Shown: positions 51,650 to 61,780, counted from the stretch's first letter. The stretch is 64,000 nucleotides of DNA from Anaerolineaceae bacterium (GCA_007693385.1 REDR01000123.1:62001-126000); one strand, 5' to 3'. The notes: generated by a model not told the origin, from the letters alone. Made by a program: numbers and translations.

Positions 51650-52776
51650 TTCGACTGGGCATATTGGGCGGTGGTCAGTTAGCGCAGATGATGACGCAAG
51701 CCGCCGTCTCGCTCGGCGTGGAGACAGCCATCTTCGAGCGCCGCGCTGATAGTCCCGCCGCCCGCCTGACCAAGCATGATGTCGCCGGTGATTGGACTTC
51801 GCCACAAGCGTTAGCCGATTTCATCGCGCTGTGTGATGTTGTCACGCTGGAAAATGAATTCGTGGATGCGTCCGTGCTGGAGCGCATCGCGGAGGCCGGT
51901 TTACCAGTCTATCCGACGGCGGAAACTTTGCGCCGCATACAGGATAAATTCATCCAGAAGCAGACGATGGACGCGGCAGACGTGCCATTACCGGCTTTTG
52001 CGGCGGTGGATGATCTCGACGCGGTACGCGCTTTTGCGGCTGTGCATGGCTGGCCGCTCGTGCTAAAGGCGCGGCGCGACGGTTACGACGGTTACGGTAA
52101 CGCCACGCTACGCACGGCTGATGATCTACCCGCCGCATGGGAGCGTTTATCCGCCGGTGATCGGGCGCTGATGGTTGAGGCATTCGTGCCATTTTCGCAT
52201 GAATTGGCGGTAATGGTACTACGCGGGCGCGATGGCGAGACACGGCTTTATCCGGTGGTAGAGACGGTGCAAAAAGATCACATCTGTCATGTCGTCCGCG
52301 CTCCGGCGTCGATCTCGCCCACCATGAAACAGGCGGCGGAGCGCATCGCGGCGCAGGCGGTGACTGCAGTTGATGGGGTAGGCGTGTTCGGCGTGGAGAT
52401 GTTCGCGCTGGATGACGGGCGCGTGCTGTATAACGAAATCGCGCCACGCCCGCATAATTCCGGCCATTACACCATTGAAGCCTGTCGTACATCACAGTTC
52501 GAGAATCACATCCGCGCTGTGCTAGGCTGGCCGCTTGGCGCTACGGATATGACCGCGCCGTATGCGGTGATGGTCAACGTGCTGGGGCGATTCACCGGAC
52601 ACGCGCCCGCCTTTGCCGCCCGCGATGCGTTGCGCGTGCCGAACGCGCATGTTCACATCTATAGCAAGCGTGATGTGCGCGTTGGCCGCAAGATGGGACA
52701 CGTGACCGTCACCGGCGAATCGATGGAAGAAGCGGAAACAGCCGCCCGTCAAGCGGCGGATTTGATCGGATTATAA
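51646..52776 (+). CDS. purK: 5-(carboxyamino)imidazole ribonucleotide synthase
   Basis: LGILGGGQLAQMMTQAA, VTLENEFVD, KARRDGYDGYGN, NEIAPRPHNSGHYTIEAC. Confidence 0.94.
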   Translation: MIRLGILGGGQLAQMMTQAAVSLGVETAIFERRADSPAARLTKHDVAGDWTSPQALADFIALCDVVTLENEFVDASVLERIAEAGLPVYPTAETLRRIQDKFIQKQTMDAADVPLPAFAAVDDLDAVRAFAAVHGWPLVLKARRDGYDGYGNATLRTADDLPAAWERLSAGDRALMVEAFVPFSHELAVMVLRGRDGETRLYPVVETVQKDHICHVVRAPASISPTMKQAAERIAAQAVTAVDGVGVFGVEMFALDDGRVLYNEIAPRPHNSGHYTIEACRTSQFENHIRAVLGWPLGATDMTAPYAVMVNVLGRFTGHAPAFAARDALRVPNAHVHIYSKRDVRVGRKMGHVTVTGESMEEAETAARQAADLIGL

Positions 52777-52779
52777 GCG

Positions 52780-53265
52780 ATGACTTTAATCGGTATCATC
52801 ATGGGTAGTGATAGCGACCTGCCGACGATGCAAGCCGCGATTGACGTTTGCCGTGATTTCGACATAGCGCATGAAGTCCGCGTCGTATCAGCGCACCGCA
52901 CGCCGGACGACATGGCGCAATATGGCCGCACGGCGCATCAACGCGGCTTGAAGGTGATCGTCGCGGGTGCGGGTGGCGCGGCACATCTGCCCGGCATGGT
53001 GGCGGCTTATACGCCGCTTCCAGTCATCGGCGTGCCGGTACGTGGCCGTTCGTTGGATGGGCTGGACTCTCTGCTGTCTATCGTGCAGATGCCGGGCGGT
53101 GTGCCGGTGGCGACGGTGGCGATTGGCGGCGCGAAGAATGCCGGTCTGCTGGCGGTGCAAATGCTGGCCGCCAACGATCCGGCGTTGCTGGAACGTGTGA
53201 TCGAGTATAAGCGGCGTATGGCTGACGAATCGCGCCGTAAAAACGAAAGGCTCAATGATGGCTAA
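52780..53265 (+). CDS. purE: 5-(carboxyamino)imidazole ribonucleotide mutase
   Basis: [51 protein letters not shown]. Confidence 0.95.
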   Translation: MTLIGIIMGSDSDLPTMQAAIDVCRDFDIAHEVRVVSAHRTPDDMAQYGRTAHQRGLKVIVAGAGGAAHLPGMVAAYTPLPVIGVPVRGRSLDGLDSLLSIVQMPGGVPVATVAIGGAKNAGLLAVQMLAANDPALLERVIEYKRRMADESRRKNERLNDG

Positions 53266-54241
53266 AGTACGCTTCGGTATCCTCAGCACGGCGGGAATCG
53301 GTGAGAAGCGCGTGATTCCCGCCATTCATCGCGCTCATAACGCGGAAGTGGTCGCGGTGGCTAGCCGTGACCTCAAACGGGCGCAGGCTTTCGCGGACGA
53401 AAACGACATCCCGACGGCTTACGGCACGTATGAAGCGTTGCTAGAGGCCGACAACGTAGACGCAATTTATAACCCGTTGCCCAATAATCTACACGCGGAA
53501 TGGGCGATAAAATCAGCGCGAGCGGGCAAGCCGATGCTGTGCGAGAAACCTTTGGCGCTGAACGCCGCGGAAGGTCAGCAGATGGTGGACGCTTTCGCCG
53601 AGCGCGATCTGCTGTTCGCGGAAGCGTTCATGTATCGCTTTCATCCGCAGACCGTCCGCGTGCATGAGCTAATCGCAGATGGGGCAATAGGCGAGCCGCA
53701 CAGCGTCCGGGCTACGTTCACATTCGCGGTGCAAGACCCCGACAATATCCGTCTGAGCGCGGCGCTCGGCGGCGGTTCACTGGCCGATGTCGGTTATTAC
53801 TGTGTGGGTGCAATACGCCATATCGCAGGCGCGGAGCCAGTATCAGTGCGCGGTGAGGCGGTGATGGCCGATGGTGTTGACGTGTCATTTAGCGGCGTGC
53901 TACGCTTTGAATCCGGTTTGCTCGGATATTTTGAGAGTGGTCTGCGTTCGTTCCGCGAACACAGCTACACCGTGCTAGGCGCGAAGGGTAAAATCGAGGT
54001 GGCGGAGGCTTTCGTGCCGTTACCGCTAGCGCAGACACAGATCAAGCTATGGCGCGATGATGACGATACGCCGGAAACCATCACCATCCCCGAATCTGAC
54101 CAGTATCAGATCATGGTCGAGGACTTCGCCGACGCGCTATTAGCAGGGCGTCCGCCGCGCTTTGATCCACAGGATGCGGTACGGCAGATGCAAGTTCTCG
54201 ACGCGCTGAAAGCTAACGCCGGGATCGCAAAATTCGTGTGA
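53255..54241 (+). CDS. Gfo/Idh/MocA-family oxidoreductase
   Basis: [46 protein letters not shown]. Confidence 0.9.
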   Translation: MMAKVRFGILSTAGIGEKRVIPAIHRAHNAEVVAVASRDLKRAQAFADENDIPTAYGTYEALLEADNVDAIYNPLPNNLHAEWAIKSARAGKPMLCEKPLALNAAEGQQMVDAFAERDLLFAEAFMYRFHPQTVRVHELIADGAIGEPHSVRATFTFAVQDPDNIRLSAALGGGSLADVGYYCVGAIRHIAGAEPVSVRGEAVMADGVDVSFSGVLRFESGLLGYFESGLRSFREHSYTVLGAKGKIEVAEAFVPLPLAQTQIKLWRDDDDTPETITIPESDQYQIMVEDFADALLAGRPPRFDPQDAVRQMQVLDALKANAGIAKFV

Positions 54242-54665
54242 TGCGCCGCAGATGAAACGTGTCGAAGCACAACAAAATAACGCCCTGTAACACGATGCCC
54301 CAGCCATTGCCGCGCATGAATACGCGGTCTTTGTGGCGGCGAACGAGACGATAGCCACCCCACATATAAACCAGATTCAACGGGGCGTTGATCGCCAGTA
54401 TGCGCTGGAGGCGACGCCCTTCTCTGATCTGTATATCGTCATCGTTGGGGTCTGCTAGCTCATCGAACTTCTTACGCGCCTGTCGGCCACCAACCACCGC
54501 GATGATGATATTGATGAATGCCCAGCCGATAGCCTGCGCTCCGATGCCGCGCCAGAATTCACCGTAGCGGGCAAGCTGTTTTCCCAGCCACAGATTGACC
54601 ACATTGATACTGAACAGGCGGTTGGTCATGTCGCGCTGAAAATCCCAGATATTTCGATCCATCAT
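54213..54665 (-). CDS. Hypothetical membrane protein of the carotenoid cluster
   Basis: ORF overlapping the lycopene cyclase start by 4 nt; TM segments. Confidence 0.6.
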   Translation of the reverse strand: MMDRNIWDFQRDMTNRLFSINVVNLWLGKQLARYGEFWRGIGAQAIGWAFINIIIAVVGGRQARKKFDELADPNDDDIQIREGRRLQRILAINAPLNLVYMWGGYRLVRRHKDRVFMRGNGWGIVLQGVILLCFDTFHLRRITRILRSRR

Positions 54666-55483
54666 TCTTTGCTCTTGTTCAATCTTCTGGCTTTCAGTCG
54701 GTAGTAAGGGGCGCGGACGATGGCCGGTAGGCGTTTTTCGCTCTCTTTGGTCTGCACCAGCGTCACGCCGAAAGATAGTAGCACGTTGGTCAGGAAGAAG
54801 AACAGCAACTCCTCAAAGGGCAAGTTGGGGATGACTTCATGCTCGATGGTCTTGGCCGGATTGATGCGCCATGTACCGGACTCAATCGCTAGCGAGTCGG
54901 TCACACCGAGATAGGTTGTCGATGTCAATATGCTGGTGGCGATCAAGCGGCGGTTGCGCCACAGGATGTCACCGCCGAAGCCGACCTGTAGCATGATGGG
55001 CGGCAATGCCCACGTCAGGATCAAATCGCGGTAGGACTTATCCGGCGCACCGCTTATCATGCTTCGCATCGACCACAACCAGACAAGGCTGAGTGTGCCG
55101 GTGGCGATTGCCCGTGCTACCGGATGCGATTTGCCATCGGACGGGTCGGCGGGGATACGCCGCGCTAAATATTGCAACCACGAGCCGGTCATGAGTGACT
55201 GCAACACGAAAAAGCTGTATTCTTCGATTGGCACCCAGCCAATCGTCCAGCCGGTGACCAGATCGGGATCGTATGACCACACATCCGAAGCTACCAGATA
55301 GTTATCCCATGGGGTGGTATACGTCACGGCGACGACCACATGCGCCAGCAAAACGTCATTTTCCGGCCAATTCTGCATCGTTTCCGGCAATTGACGGTCT
55401 TTTTGTTTGTCCCACCACAGCAAAAGCCGGATGGCTAATAGCGGAATCACGACGAAGCGAGCGAGAAATCCAAAATATTTCAT
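54662..55483 (-). CDS. Lycopene cyclase (fused CrtYc/CrtYd-type membrane protein)
   Basis: YTTPWDNYL...IGWVPIEEYSFFVLQSLMTG, and second repeat NLPFEELLFFFLTNVLLSFG; adjacent to crtB. Confidence 0.82.
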   Translation of the reverse strand: MKYFGFLARFVVIPLLAIRLLLWWDKQKDRQLPETMQNWPENDVLLAHVVVAVTYTTPWDNYLVASDVWSYDPDLVTGWTIGWVPIEEYSFFVLQSLMTGSWLQYLARRIPADPSDGKSHPVARAIATGTLSLVWLWSMRSMISGAPDKSYRDLILTWALPPIMLQVGFGGDILWRNRRLIATSILTSTTYLGVTDSLAIESGTWRINPAKTIEHEVIPNLPFEELLFFFLTNVLLSFGVTLVQTKESEKRLPAIVRAPYYRLKARRLNKSKE

Positions 55484-56436
55484 GATCTTATACGGCGGGC
55501 TTGCCACCAGATTCTCGGCAGACGGCGGAGCTTGCCCCATGTGCTGAGGTGAGCGCGGCGAGAAAATACGTCGTAGTCGTGGCGCTCGATGTCGCTCAGA
55601 ATATCACGATAAAGTCTGGTGGCGGCGGCAATGGCGAAACTGCCGTCTTTGTCTAATAGCGCGATACCCTCCCACGATTCATCGTATAGCTTGCGGTTAC
55701 GTTCAATCTGCATCCGCATGAAGTCGCGCCAGCGATCAGAAACGATGCCGCGTTCGATGTCAGTTTCATCTAGTCCGAAAGCGTGCAACTCCTCAAGCGG
55801 CAGGTATAATCTACCGACGCGCCAATCTTCGGCGACATCGCGCAAGATGTTGGTCATTTGCAAGGCGACACCCAATCGCACCGCATAGGGTAGGGCGCTC
55901 TCGTCACGAAAGCCGATAATGTGCATCGCCATCAACCCGACGGTTGACGCCACACCGTAAGCGTATTCAGCCAGTTCATCGAATGTATCATAACGTTTTT
56001 TGGATAAATCACGGCTGACGCCATTGATGAGTTGTTCGGCATAGCCGCGCGGTATATTGAAGTTAGCGCGGGTATCCGCCCACGCATAAGCCACAAGATC
56101 ATTTTCTGGCGGGGAGGTTTGCGCGATGCAATCGCGCCACTGTGCCAGTATGACCGCGCTTTGTTCCGCATCCGTCGCACAGTCCACAATATCATCCGTG
56201 ACACGGCAAAATGCGTAAAGCGCCCGTGCCGCCCGTTGCTTATGTTCTGGCAACAATGAAGAGGCCAGATGGAATGTCTTGCTGTGCAGTCTGGTGATGG
56301 CGTCACAATGCGCGTAGGCGGCCTGCAAAACATCCTGACTGGTGGTTAAAGCGCGGTCAGGCGTTTGTGTTTTTAAGGCTTCCTCTGCCCACGCGATGAG
56401 CCGATATTCCCATGCTTGCTGGAGCTGTAGACTCAT
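55480..56436 (-). CDS. crtB: Phytoene synthase
   Basis: SKTFHLASSLLPEHKQRAARALYAFCRVTDDIVD, LGVALQMTNILRDVAEDWRVGRLYLPLEEL. Confidence 0.92.
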   Translation of the reverse strand: MSLQLQQAWEYRLIAWAEEALKTQTPDRALTTSQDVLQAAYAHCDAITRLHSKTFHLASSLLPEHKQRAARALYAFCRVTDDIVDCATDAEQSAVILAQWRDCIAQTSPPENDLVAYAWADTRANFNIPRGYAEQLINGVSRDLSKKRYDTFDELAEYAYGVASTVGLMAMHIIGFRDESALPYAVRLGVALQMTNILRDVAEDWRVGRLYLPLEELHAFGLDETDIERGIVSDRWRDFMRMQIERNRKLYDESWEGIALLDKDGSFAIAAATRLYRDILSDIERHDYDVFSRRAHLSTWGKLRRLPRIWWQARRIRS

Positions 56437-56483
56437 TCACGATCAACTTTCTGGGTGGTTGCTAGTTCGAGAGTACGCCTAAG

Positions 56484-56512
56484 ATTATGTGCGAACGCGG
56501 CATAACACACAA
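56484..56512 (-). promoter_or_regulatory. Sigma70-type promoter for crtB unit (TTGTGT-N17-CATAAT)
   Basis: Minus-strand hexamers with 17-nt spacer in the crtB/SDR gap. Confidence 0.5.
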
Positions 56513-56578
56513 TGAAATCATAATGAGAAAGCTGTGAGAGCAGGCACTATTCTGCGTTCACTTCAAATTTTGAGGTCG

Positions 56579-57220
56579 CTACGATGATTCAATATCGAGC
56601 GTGCCGCTTTCACCTGCTTTGAAATGCGCGATCATCGCTGAGGCAACCGCCTGCGGTTGAATAGCGTAATCCGGCAATTTGAACGGCACATTTTCCCAGA
56701 AGGGCGTATCGACGGCGGGCGGCCTGACCAGCGAGAACTTCATCTTGCGATTCTCGCGCCCCAGCACACGCACCATCGGCTCAAGTGCGGCTTTGGCGGC
56801 GGCGTATGCGCCCATGCGCGGCAGGGTGATTTTCTCCACATAAGCACCAATAATCATCATGTGAGCGCCTTTGTGCATCAGTGGCAGGCTGGCTTGCGCG
56901 GCGACAAATGCGCCGGTCACGTTGGCGTCGAAGATCGCGCCCCAGTCGGTGGCAGTCAGCTTATCAAGCGGACTGGCAACAAGGCCGCCCGCAGTGTAGG
57001 CCACAAAATCAAATCCGTCTGTTTGTTGGGCACAGAGCGAGATAACGCTCGCCGTGTCGTCGGGATTTGCGGCGTTGAATGTAAATGTGGCGTCGGCTTC
57101 GGCGGGAATTTTTAATTCATCGCGGGCGGCGGCGAAAACGCGCCACCCGTCAGACTTGAGGGCGACGACGAGCGCCGCCCCGATCCCGCCGGACGCACCC
57201 CATATTAGGGCGTCTGGCAT
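56579..57220 (-). CDS. Short-chain dehydrogenase/reductase
   Basis: ALIWGASGGIGAALVVALKSDGWRVFAAAR; MGAYAAAKAAL (YxxxK). Confidence 0.88.
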   Translation of the reverse strand: MPDALIWGASGGIGAALVVALKSDGWRVFAAARDELKIPAEADATFTFNAANPDDTASVISLCAQQTDGFDFVAYTAGGLVASPLDKLTATDWGAIFDANVTGAFVAAQASLPLMHKGAHMMIIGAYVEKITLPRMGAYAAAKAALEPMVRVLGRENRKMKFSLVRPPAVDTPFWENVPFKLPDYAIQPQAVASAMIAHFKAGESGTLDIESS

Positions 57221-57251
57221 GGTATGTCCTCCTACTTTCTGCAAAAACCGC

Positions 57252-57797
57252 TTAGAATTTCACCGATAAAATATCAGCGATGTCGGGATGATCGCCGACA
57301 TGCTCCGAGTAATACGTCCACCGGACGCGCCCTTCAGCGTCAATGAGGAATGTACCGGGCATCATGCGGGCGTTGCCGATCACTTTTCCGCCGGTGTGTC
57401 CGGCTTTCACAGCTCGCAATCCGGCCTTCAACGCACCGAACGACGCGAACTGTTTCAGGCCGCCTTCTTGCAGACCATAGGCGCGATAAGCCGCCTGACT
57501 GCCGTCATCGCCGGTCAAACAGGTGATGCTCGGCGCGATACGCCCGCAATAACGGGCGACGTGTTTCGGTTCGCCCATCGCCACCGCGACAACCTGAAAG
57601 CCAGCTTCGTTTAGTTCTGCTTGATGTTGCTCCAACTGAGCAAGCCACTCTCTACAGAACGGTCAACCGAAGTGACGCAAGAATGTTAATAGCGTCTTGT
57701 GCCCTCCGAATACATCAGCCAGTTCTGCTGATGCGCCTTCGCCGTCAATTAGCGTGACGGTCGGCGCTTTGTCGTCAACGTTTAGCTGTTGAGCCAT
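57252..57797 (-). CDS. Selenocysteine-containing peroxiredoxin-like (AhpC/TSA) protein, UGA at codon 45 read as Sec
   Basis: Reverse-strand reading from ATG 57797: MAQQLNVDDKAPTVTLIDGEGASAELADVFGGHKTLLTFLRHFG-U-PFCREWLAQLEQHQAELNEAGF... to the stop at 57252 (181 aa). Redox motif expects Cys at the TGA; frame is open on both sides; SECIS-like hairpin follows. ORF track starts it only at a TTG at 57635. Confidence 0.88.
57614..57660 (-). promoter_or_regulatory. Bacterial SECIS-like element
   Basis: RNA: GUUCUG (57660-57655) / CAGAAC (57619-57614) lower stem; UUGCUC-AGUUG-GAGCAA (57643-57627) upper stem; 25 nt from UGA to loop; G at loop position 2. Confidence 0.78.
57663..57665 (-). other. In-frame UGA, predicted selenocysteine codon (U45)
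   Basis: TGA (plus-strand tca) 44 codons after ATG 57797, in a UxxC motif. Confidence 0.87.
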
Positions 57798-57801
57798 TCC
57801 T

Positions 57802-58797
57802 CTAACCTCCATAGGTTGCAGATAGAAAATCCAATAAATCACGATTGAAGTCGGTCACGTTTTCTTCCATTGGCATATGGCCGACGCCTTCGTAAGCGAT
57901 GAATTGCGCTGATGGGATGCGCGATAGCAAAGCCTCACCCGCGCTGAGTGGTATCCAGCTATCCTCCGCACCCCAGATAATCGCCACCGGCACGGATTCA
58001 GCGACGGTGATTAATGCACGGGCATCCAATGCTTGCGGAGTCTGGCGCTCGGCAAATATAGCGATCAAGCCTTCTTCCCAATTATCGACGGATAGCACGC
58101 GGGTATATCCGTCCACGATGTCGTCGGTCACGTCAAACGACGGATGATAAGCGCTGGCGAGTATGTTAAAGAAGCGCTCCGGCGTCAAGAACATGCTGAC
58201 CAGCCGCGACGCTTGCGGATTGTCAAAGTCGATGTTGCCGATCAAATCGAATAGACCGCCGCCACCTGCGCCCGCGTTGGCTAGCTCATCGTCATCAGCT
58301 TCTACTTGTGGCGCGTCGTCACCGATGGCGACAGCACCGGCGACGAATACCAGCGCATCAACCCGCGCCGGATGTTCCACAGCGAAATAACTCATAACGC
58401 CCGCACCGGCACTATGCCCGACCAGCGTCGCCGCCGGAATGTCGAGCGCATCCATCAGGCCGCGTAATTGCCCGGCTTGCGCGTCGGCGCTTAACGGAAC
58501 ATCGCGTGATTTTTCCGATAAGCCGAATGGTGGGCGATCATAGGCCAGCACACGATAACCAGCATCGAGCAGTGCGGGCATGTTATCGCGCCATGTGAAC
58601 GTCGAGCCGCCGAATCCGTGCAATAAGATGATGGTGGGCGCGTCGGCAGAACCGGCCATGATGTAGTAGATGCTATGTCCATCAATTTCGATGAACTGAC
58701 CGCCTTCGTCGGCTAGGTCTTGCGGCGGCACGGTGTCCGCGTTCGCTGGGGCCGTCAAAAATAGCAGACCGATCAATAAGAAGATATATTTGAACAC
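57802..58797 (-). CDS. Secreted alpha/beta hydrolase
   Basis: Signal peptide; IILLHGFGGSTFTW; LVGHSAGAGVMSYFA; EGVGHMPMEE. Confidence 0.9.
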   Translation of the reverse strand: MFKYIFLLIGLLFLTAPANADTVPPQDLADEGGQFIEIDGHSIYYIMAGSADAPTIILLHGFGGSTFTWRDNMPALLDAGYRVLAYDRPPFGLSEKSRDVPLSADAQAGQLRGLMDALDIPAATLVGHSAGAGVMSYFAVEHPARVDALVFVAGAVAIGDDAPQVEADDDELANAGAGGGGLFDLIGNIDFDNPQASRLVSMFLTPERFFNILASAYHPSFDVTDDIVDGYTRVLSVDNWEEGLIAIFAERQTPQALDARALITVAESVPVAIIWGAEDSWIPLSAGEALLSRIPSAQFIAYEGVGHMPMEENVTDFNRDLLDFLSATYGG

Positions 58798-58799
58798 GT

Positions 58800-60233
58800 C
58801 TAATTTACCTCCGATTTCTTGGCCGCCTCAAACATTTGTAAGGCGGCTTGTCGCGCTAATTGATGATCGACAATCGGCGCGGGGTAATTGTTCGGTGGGG
58901 TAGCGGCGTTGTGTGGCTCATGGATGAAGCGATCCGCCACATCGCGCAATTCCGGAATCCATGCACGGATATACGCACCCGTCGGGTCAAATTTCTGTGA
59001 TTGCGATAACGGGTTAAAGATGCGGAAATACGGCTGGGCGTCCGTGCCAGTACCCGCCGCCCATTGCCAGCCGCCGTTATTATTGGCTAGATCACCGTCT
59101 AGCAAGCGTCGCATGAAGTACAATTCGCCCTCACGCCAATCGATCAACAGGTCTTTAGTCAGGAAACTAGCGACCACCATACGGGCGCGATTGTGCATCC
59201 AACCCGTCGCGTTAAGCTGACGCATGGCGGCGTCAACGATGGGGTAGCCGGTCATGCCGTTCTGCCACGCGGCCAACATATCGGGCGCGTGCCGCCATTG
59301 TATCGCATCGTATTTCTCATTGAAGTTGTGATCGACAACATGCGGATGATGCCATAGCACATGCGTGTAGAACTCGTGCCAGATGATTTCATCCACGAAT
59401 TTCGTCACGGATTCGCGTCCGGCTTTGTCTGTCGCGTTTTCATAGGCTTCGCGGCAATGCCAGTAAATGGTGCGCGTGGACAGGATGCCGAAACGGATAT
59501 AAGGCGAAAAGAACGACGTAGCGCTGAGTGGCGCGGTGTGCGGATCACCCAGCATATCGCGCCCGTCTTTGTAGCCGTAGATGCGCTCATCAACCCAGCG
59601 ATCCAGCAGAGAACTCACGTATTCCGCGCTAGTTTGCGGCACATCAACCGTTGAACTGTGGCCGAGCGCGTGTAAGTCGGGCAGGCCGTCATTTTGCAAG
59701 CCTTCGAGATCATGCAGTTTTTCCGCGCTGATGGTGTATTGCGCGATGTGCAGGCGTTCGTCTCTCTTCTCGCGCCATTTGCGCTTAAAAGGTGAATAGA
59801 CCGAATACGGCGTGTCGTCATTGGTCATGACGCTTCCCGGCGGCATCATCAGGCGATCATGGTATGTATGCACGCCGATAGAAAGCGCTTCGCTGACGGC
59901 CGCATCGCGCTGGATGGCAAACGGCGTATAGTCGGTGTTGAAATATAGCGCCGTCGCGCCGCTTTGCTCAATCAAATTTTGCAGAGTCGGGAGCGCTTCA
60001 CCGTGTCGTACCAGCAGACGCCGCCCATACGCCCGCAAGCTCCCGTCTAGCGATTCCAGCGCGGACAGCATGAATTTGAGGCGGACAGAACTGATGCGTC
60101 GGCTGTTCAAGATGTTCGGATCAAATATGAAAAGCGGAATAACAGCCGCGCCGGATTTCAACGCGGCCTCCAGTGCGAGATTATCTTGCAAACGCAGGTC
60201 ACGCCGAAACCAGATGATGACGGGTGCGCTCAT
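58800..60233 (-). CDS. phrB: Deoxyribodipyrimidine photolyase / cryptochrome family
   Basis: IIWFRRDLRLQDNLAL; WHEFYTHVLWHHP; WQNGMTGYPIVDAAMRQLNATGWMHNRARMVVASFLTKDLLIDWR. Confidence 0.95.
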   Translation of the reverse strand: MSAPVIIWFRRDLRLQDNLALEAALKSGAAVIPLFIFDPNILNSRRISSVRLKFMLSALESLDGSLRAYGRRLLVRHGEALPTLQNLIEQSGATALYFNTDYTPFAIQRDAAVSEALSIGVHTYHDRLMMPPGSVMTNDDTPYSVYSPFKRKWREKRDERLHIAQYTISAEKLHDLEGLQNDGLPDLHALGHSSTVDVPQTSAEYVSSLLDRWVDERIYGYKDGRDMLGDPHTAPLSATSFFSPYIRFGILSTRTIYWHCREAYENATDKAGRESVTKFVDEIIWHEFYTHVLWHHPHVVDHNFNEKYDAIQWRHAPDMLAAWQNGMTGYPIVDAAMRQLNATGWMHNRARMVVASFLTKDLLIDWREGELYFMRRLLDGDLANNNGGWQWAAGTGTDAQPYFRIFNPLSQSQKFDPTGAYIRAWIPELRDVADRFIHEPHNAATPPNNYPAPIVDHQLARQAALQMFEAAKKSEVN

Positions 60234-61780
60234 GATACCGTCTCCAATTGTCGTTGGGGTTGATCTGCTGGCGTCCGGCGATGACTGGCAATGGGTAAAT
60301 TGTGGCGTACATCATCGGCGACGCGCATCGCCCCCAGCGTCACACCGGCGGTTGACTGTCCGGGAAATATCGAATCCCCGACCAGACGCAGGTTCGAGAT
60401 GCCGGTACGCGGGCTACGCGCTTTGAATAGCGATGTCTGCGGGAAGCCGCCCACCATCCCCTGATGACGTTCGGTGTAGAAATTGTACGTCACCGGCGTG
60501 CCGGGCAGTATCAGCGTCAGATTATCTTTGAAGCCCGTCACCAGTTGATTCACCTGTGCAATGATGCGTGCGGTGTAGTCGTCTTTACGTGCATAATAAG
60601 CATCGGGATCAGTTTCCAGCAAATGCCACCACGCTGAAACGTCAGTGTGTGTGGTGATCGTCATAGCACGTTGACCATGCGGGGCGCGGGTGTCATCCCA
60701 GCGTGGCGAAAGCGACAGAAACAAACTGCGCGTCTCGCCTAATGCGCCGGTCATGTCGGTGATGATCTGATGGTGATCGGGAAAATCGGACGGGAAAACA
60801 TCATCATTCACGCCGAGATGCAACACGAATGCGCCCCATCCGGCTTTGCGTCGTTGTACCTCACCGCGCAGGTTGCGCGATGAATTGTCACCGAGCAGTG
60901 CATCCAGATCCCATGGGGTGGTGTTAGCGACGATGAAATCCGCCGGATAGAACGTTTCGCGTTTGCCGCGCTTGCCCTTCGTGGTGTAGACGCCATCCAC
61001 ACGCCCATTATGAACGCTGATGCGCGTGACGCGCTGACGGTATCCTATCTCACCGCCTAGTTCGATTAATTTATCAGCTAGTGCTTCGGATACGCCGCCG
61101 ATTCCACCCGCCACATGATAGACGCCTTGCCGCGCCAGATCGAGCGCTGTCGCACCATACAACGCATTGACGTGCGCGGTGGTGGTCTGCGCCGATATGA
61201 GCAATTGTGCATCCAGAAAGCGCACGAAGGCGGCGTCGTTGTGTAGGCTGTGCCAGCGTAACCACTGCTGTACACTGCTCAGCGCGAAGGGGATCACCTG
61301 CAAATCACGCGGGAAATTCGACAGACCGACTTTGAGTAATTGCAGAAGTTCGGCGCTACTACGCGGCGGCCACGGCAAACCCTGCGCTGACAAGCTCCAC
61401 GCGATGCTCGCTAGTTGGCTTTGTTGTTCCCAGAAAGCGCGAGTATGCGGGAATTTCTCCAGCACGTCGGCATTATCAGCAGTCAGCGCGACGTGGCGAT
61501 CCGGCAGATGCGTCACCCACGCCGGATCATGCGGGCGCACCGGCCATTCAATGCCCAGTTTTTCGCCGACAATAGCGTGCGGCCCGTCCGGTTGGAAGCC
61601 ACCGACTACCGTCGCGCCGGATTCAAAGCGAAATCCCTTGTGCGTGTAGGTGCTGGCACAGCCGCCGGGATAGGTCTGCGCTTCCAATACAGTCACCTGA
61701 TAACCGGCTTGCTGAAGTAGAGCGCCCGCCGTTAATCCGCCAACGCCCGCGCCGATAATGATGATACGTGATCGTTCCAT
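60230..61780 (-). CDS. Phytoene desaturase/CrtI-CrtD-family FAD-dependent oxidoreductase
   Basis: RIIIIGAGVGGLTAGALLQQAGYQVTVLEAQTYPGGCAST; C-terminal NLRLVGDSIFPGQSTAGVTLGAMRVAD. Confidence 0.9.
   Translation of the reverse strand: MERSRIIIIGAGVGGLTAGALLQQAGYQVTVLEAQTYPGGCASTYTHKGFRFESGATVVGGFQPDGPHAIVGEKLGIEWPVRPHDPAWVTHLPDRHVALTADNADVLEKFPHTRAFWEQQSQLASIAWSLSAQGLPWPPRSSAELLQLLKVGLSNFPRDLQVIPFALSSVQQWLRWHSLHNDAAFVRFLDAQLLISAQTTTAHVNALYGATALDLARQGVYHVAGGIGGVSEALADKLIELGGEIGYRQRVTRISVHNGRVDGVYTTKGKRGKRETFYPADFIVANTTPWDLDALLGDNSSRNLRGEVQRRKAGWGAFVLHLGVNDDVFPSDFPDHHQIITDMTGALGETRSLFLSLSPRWDDTRAPHGQRAMTITTHTDVSAWWHLLETDPDAYYARKDDYTARIIAQVNQLVTGFKDNLTLILPGTPVTYNFYTERHQGMVGGFPQTSLFKARSPRTGISNLRLVGDSIFPGQSTAGVTLGAMRVADDVRHNLPIASHRRTPADQPQRQLETVS

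Noticed and set aside
57252-57635. 127-aa ORF as a complete short protein, or the TGA as a nonsense mutation creating a pseudogene
   Set aside because: Upstream in-frame sequence is clearly coding, the TGA replaces a catalytic Cys in a UxxC motif, and a SECIS-like structure follows. Recoding is the simpler explanation, though the selABCD check is still needed.
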